From positions 124,001 through 188,000 of the forward strand of contig WNNJ02000089.1 of the NCBI GenBank assembly GCA_012934845.2: a stretch of 64,000 nt of DNA, read 5' to 3'. Positions 55,501-58,500 of the stretch are shown in pieces (the stretch's first letter is position 1; every line of letters starts with the position of its first letter). The notes under the pieces were generated by a model. That model saw nothing but the letters and a program-made list of their open reading frames with translations. It made no database searches and was not told where the DNA came from. Source of the DNA: Pomphorhynchus laevis. Taxonomy: Eukaryota > Acanthocephala > Palaeacanthocephala > Echinorhynchida > Pomphorhynchidae. Both the position numbers and the translations under genes were made by a program.

Positions 55501-58500
55501 CATCGACACACAATTTTTGACAAAGTATTTCCTCGATAGATACGTTATGTTTTAGAATAGTTGTCGGGAACTCTGAATTAGTTAGTCGAAAGGAGAAGAA
55601 ATACTGAATCATAAGCAGGAGAATACAATAGCCAGCGTAGAACGGGGATGACCAAGTAAGTAGCAGCCGTGAATTAGGCAAAGTCCATAGAATACATGAC
55701 CAGATCAGTAAAATATACGATGCCCAACTATAGAAAACGACGCTCCACAGCTGTAACATAAAATAGGTATTAAAATGAAACTGATAAAGTAAGAAACTTA
55801 CAATTAAACAAATTAACGAGAAAAGGTAGCTTCTGTATTCTAAGGATAATACGATTTGTCTGAACAGAGCAACAAATACTTCAGCTACAAGAGCTAGAAA
55901 TGTTGACATTTTTGCAGGTAGGAATGAACTATGCGGAGAATAAACAACCTAAAACATTGATCTTATTCAAATATTCGCTAAATTTTCTTAAAATTAAAAA
56001 TTTACTTAAAGCTTTCAGATTCTCATATTAATACAAATTATCAGGATTCTCATATTAATAGATTAAAATAAAAAACAGATTAAATAAAATATTATCAGTA
56101 CAATAATTAGATTAACATGTTACATTTTTTCAAATACAACAAATAATTATAAAATACAATTAAAATATAATAAATATAATAATTATATAATTATATAATA
56201 ATATAATATATTATTAAAATGATATTATATATTATATTTATTATAAAAAATGTAATAATTAAATTTGCAAAACATGAAATTTGACAAATACAAAAAAAAC
56301 TAATTATATATTAATTACTAATAATAAATATATCAGTTATATGTTTTTAATGCCAATGTAGCCATCTTATCTTTAAACAGTACAAAATGTTCTTATAAAT
56401 ATTGAAATTTATAAAAATCAACAATTTCCTATTTAAACTCAACGTGAATCGATTCAATCTAAAGGTCCAATGAAAATTGGACCTTTAGTAATAATAATAA
56501 TTTCACTCTCTTCACTAATTAAATATAATTTAAAATTAGTGAACAATCAATTTTATAATATATTTTTTTTGAAGTTGAACAAATTTGTTTTTCGCATTTT
56601 AAGAATTGAAAAAAATATTGATCATATTTTAGCTGCTGACTAATTTAATTCTCCGTTATCAGTAAGCGAGAAAAGTTATCATGACGAAGCGTTTATTAAT
56701 TAAACTCACGAATATACGACCAAACTGCACGCAGCCCAAATACAATTATTGCAATAAACATATTTCATACTAAATGATAACGTTATAATTTATGGGTGAG
56801 CAAATGTCTTACTACTTTCTCGCAGTAATGAAGATCAATTTAAACAAATACATCAAAGTTTTAAAGCTTACACTCTTTGCTTTCAATATCTTTGGATTTT
56901 AGTTATTTAACATTTGATGTATAAAACTTCACATTTATTATCAAAATAATCCGAGAACAATTTATTGGTTCGATATATTTATTCGTCACTAAACGTGACC
57001 TGGTGTAGATTTATCTATCCCTCTGAGATTTAACGCAATATATATAATTTTATATAAATTAATATACAAATATATATTAATATACATAAAACATAAATAT
57101 ATAAATTTAATATCATTTATTTGGATATAGTAGATAACGACAAAAATCAACAGAGAAAATAACCTCCTCTTGTGGTGTTATATCAGGAGCCAAACGACGA
57201 TTCCGAATCTACAATATGAAAAAATATAAATCTTTAAATAAAAATTTATTCGATATGAATTACCCGTTTACTGATACGCTTGGATAAAGAAAGAACAATG
57301 TGCAAAAATAGTAGCAATGGATTCAACAAAATTAAGTTAGTAGGTAAATGACTTGATGCCATAGTAATCCGTCCATTAGTATAACAATCTGATTTAACGA
57401 TTTGCCACAAACCCAAAAGTCTAAAATCAATGTTTCGCCCTTAGTAAGGTAGGCATTACAATTGAAAAAAAAAACTTCAAGACTATAAAATTTTAACATT
57501 TTTAATTCTTTAAAATTTTAATTATTAAAGTAATTTATAAATTATTAAAATAATTAAAATTAATAATAATTAATTATTAATAATTATTTAATTATTATTA
57601 AATAATTAAATAATATACTTATTTTTGTACCACCTTTTATTGATATGAAAGTATTTACAAAAATGATACTTTATAAGATAAATCAATGAAACGTTTTTAT
57701 AAATAAACATTTTTGTTATTTAAAATTAATCACTTGATAACTTGATTTGATCTAAAATACGATCCTGATTACTGACACTCGCAATCAAATTTATATTCGT
57801 TTACGACGCTTGGATTTTAAAGTAATTTCAGAATTAAAATAAATGAATGATTACAATAATTTAATAATTAATTAAATAAAATATATTTTATTAAAAATAA
57901 TTTTGTATTCAATGCTAAATAAAAAAGGTATTTAAAGAATACCTTTTTAAATTTAAAAAGCTATTTATTTTCTTACTTAAAAATGACTTTATTTAAACTT
58001 AAGAACTTTTAAATTTAAATTTACATAATTTAATCATATATTAATTAATACAATAAATAATTTACGTTTTATTATATAAAATCATTATATAATCAAGTAT
58101 TTTTATATCTAGAAATAAAAACGCTCGTTAATCATATTACCAAAAAAAAACAGAAAAACGCAAAATCAAAATATTTACCTGACCCAAAACAAATCTGGCT
58201 TAAATTTCTCGTATACCGTTTGCAGCTGGTACAAATAATTTATAAAAATGCTTGAACTAATGTACACTATTAGGAATAACCGGTATCGAAATCGACAGCG
58301 AACCAGGGAATATAAGTAAAAGTACAAAATCGGAATGCAAACAAGTGGCAAATTCAGCAGCGATGGGGAAGATAAACCGAGTAAAAGACAAGTCACCAGT
58401 TCGAATGTTGCGCTACTTATGTACAGATGTTTAAATATATTCGAACTTGAGTATTGCTCTGTCCTTTTCCATGGTTTAAAAGTAAGCCAGCATATGGCAA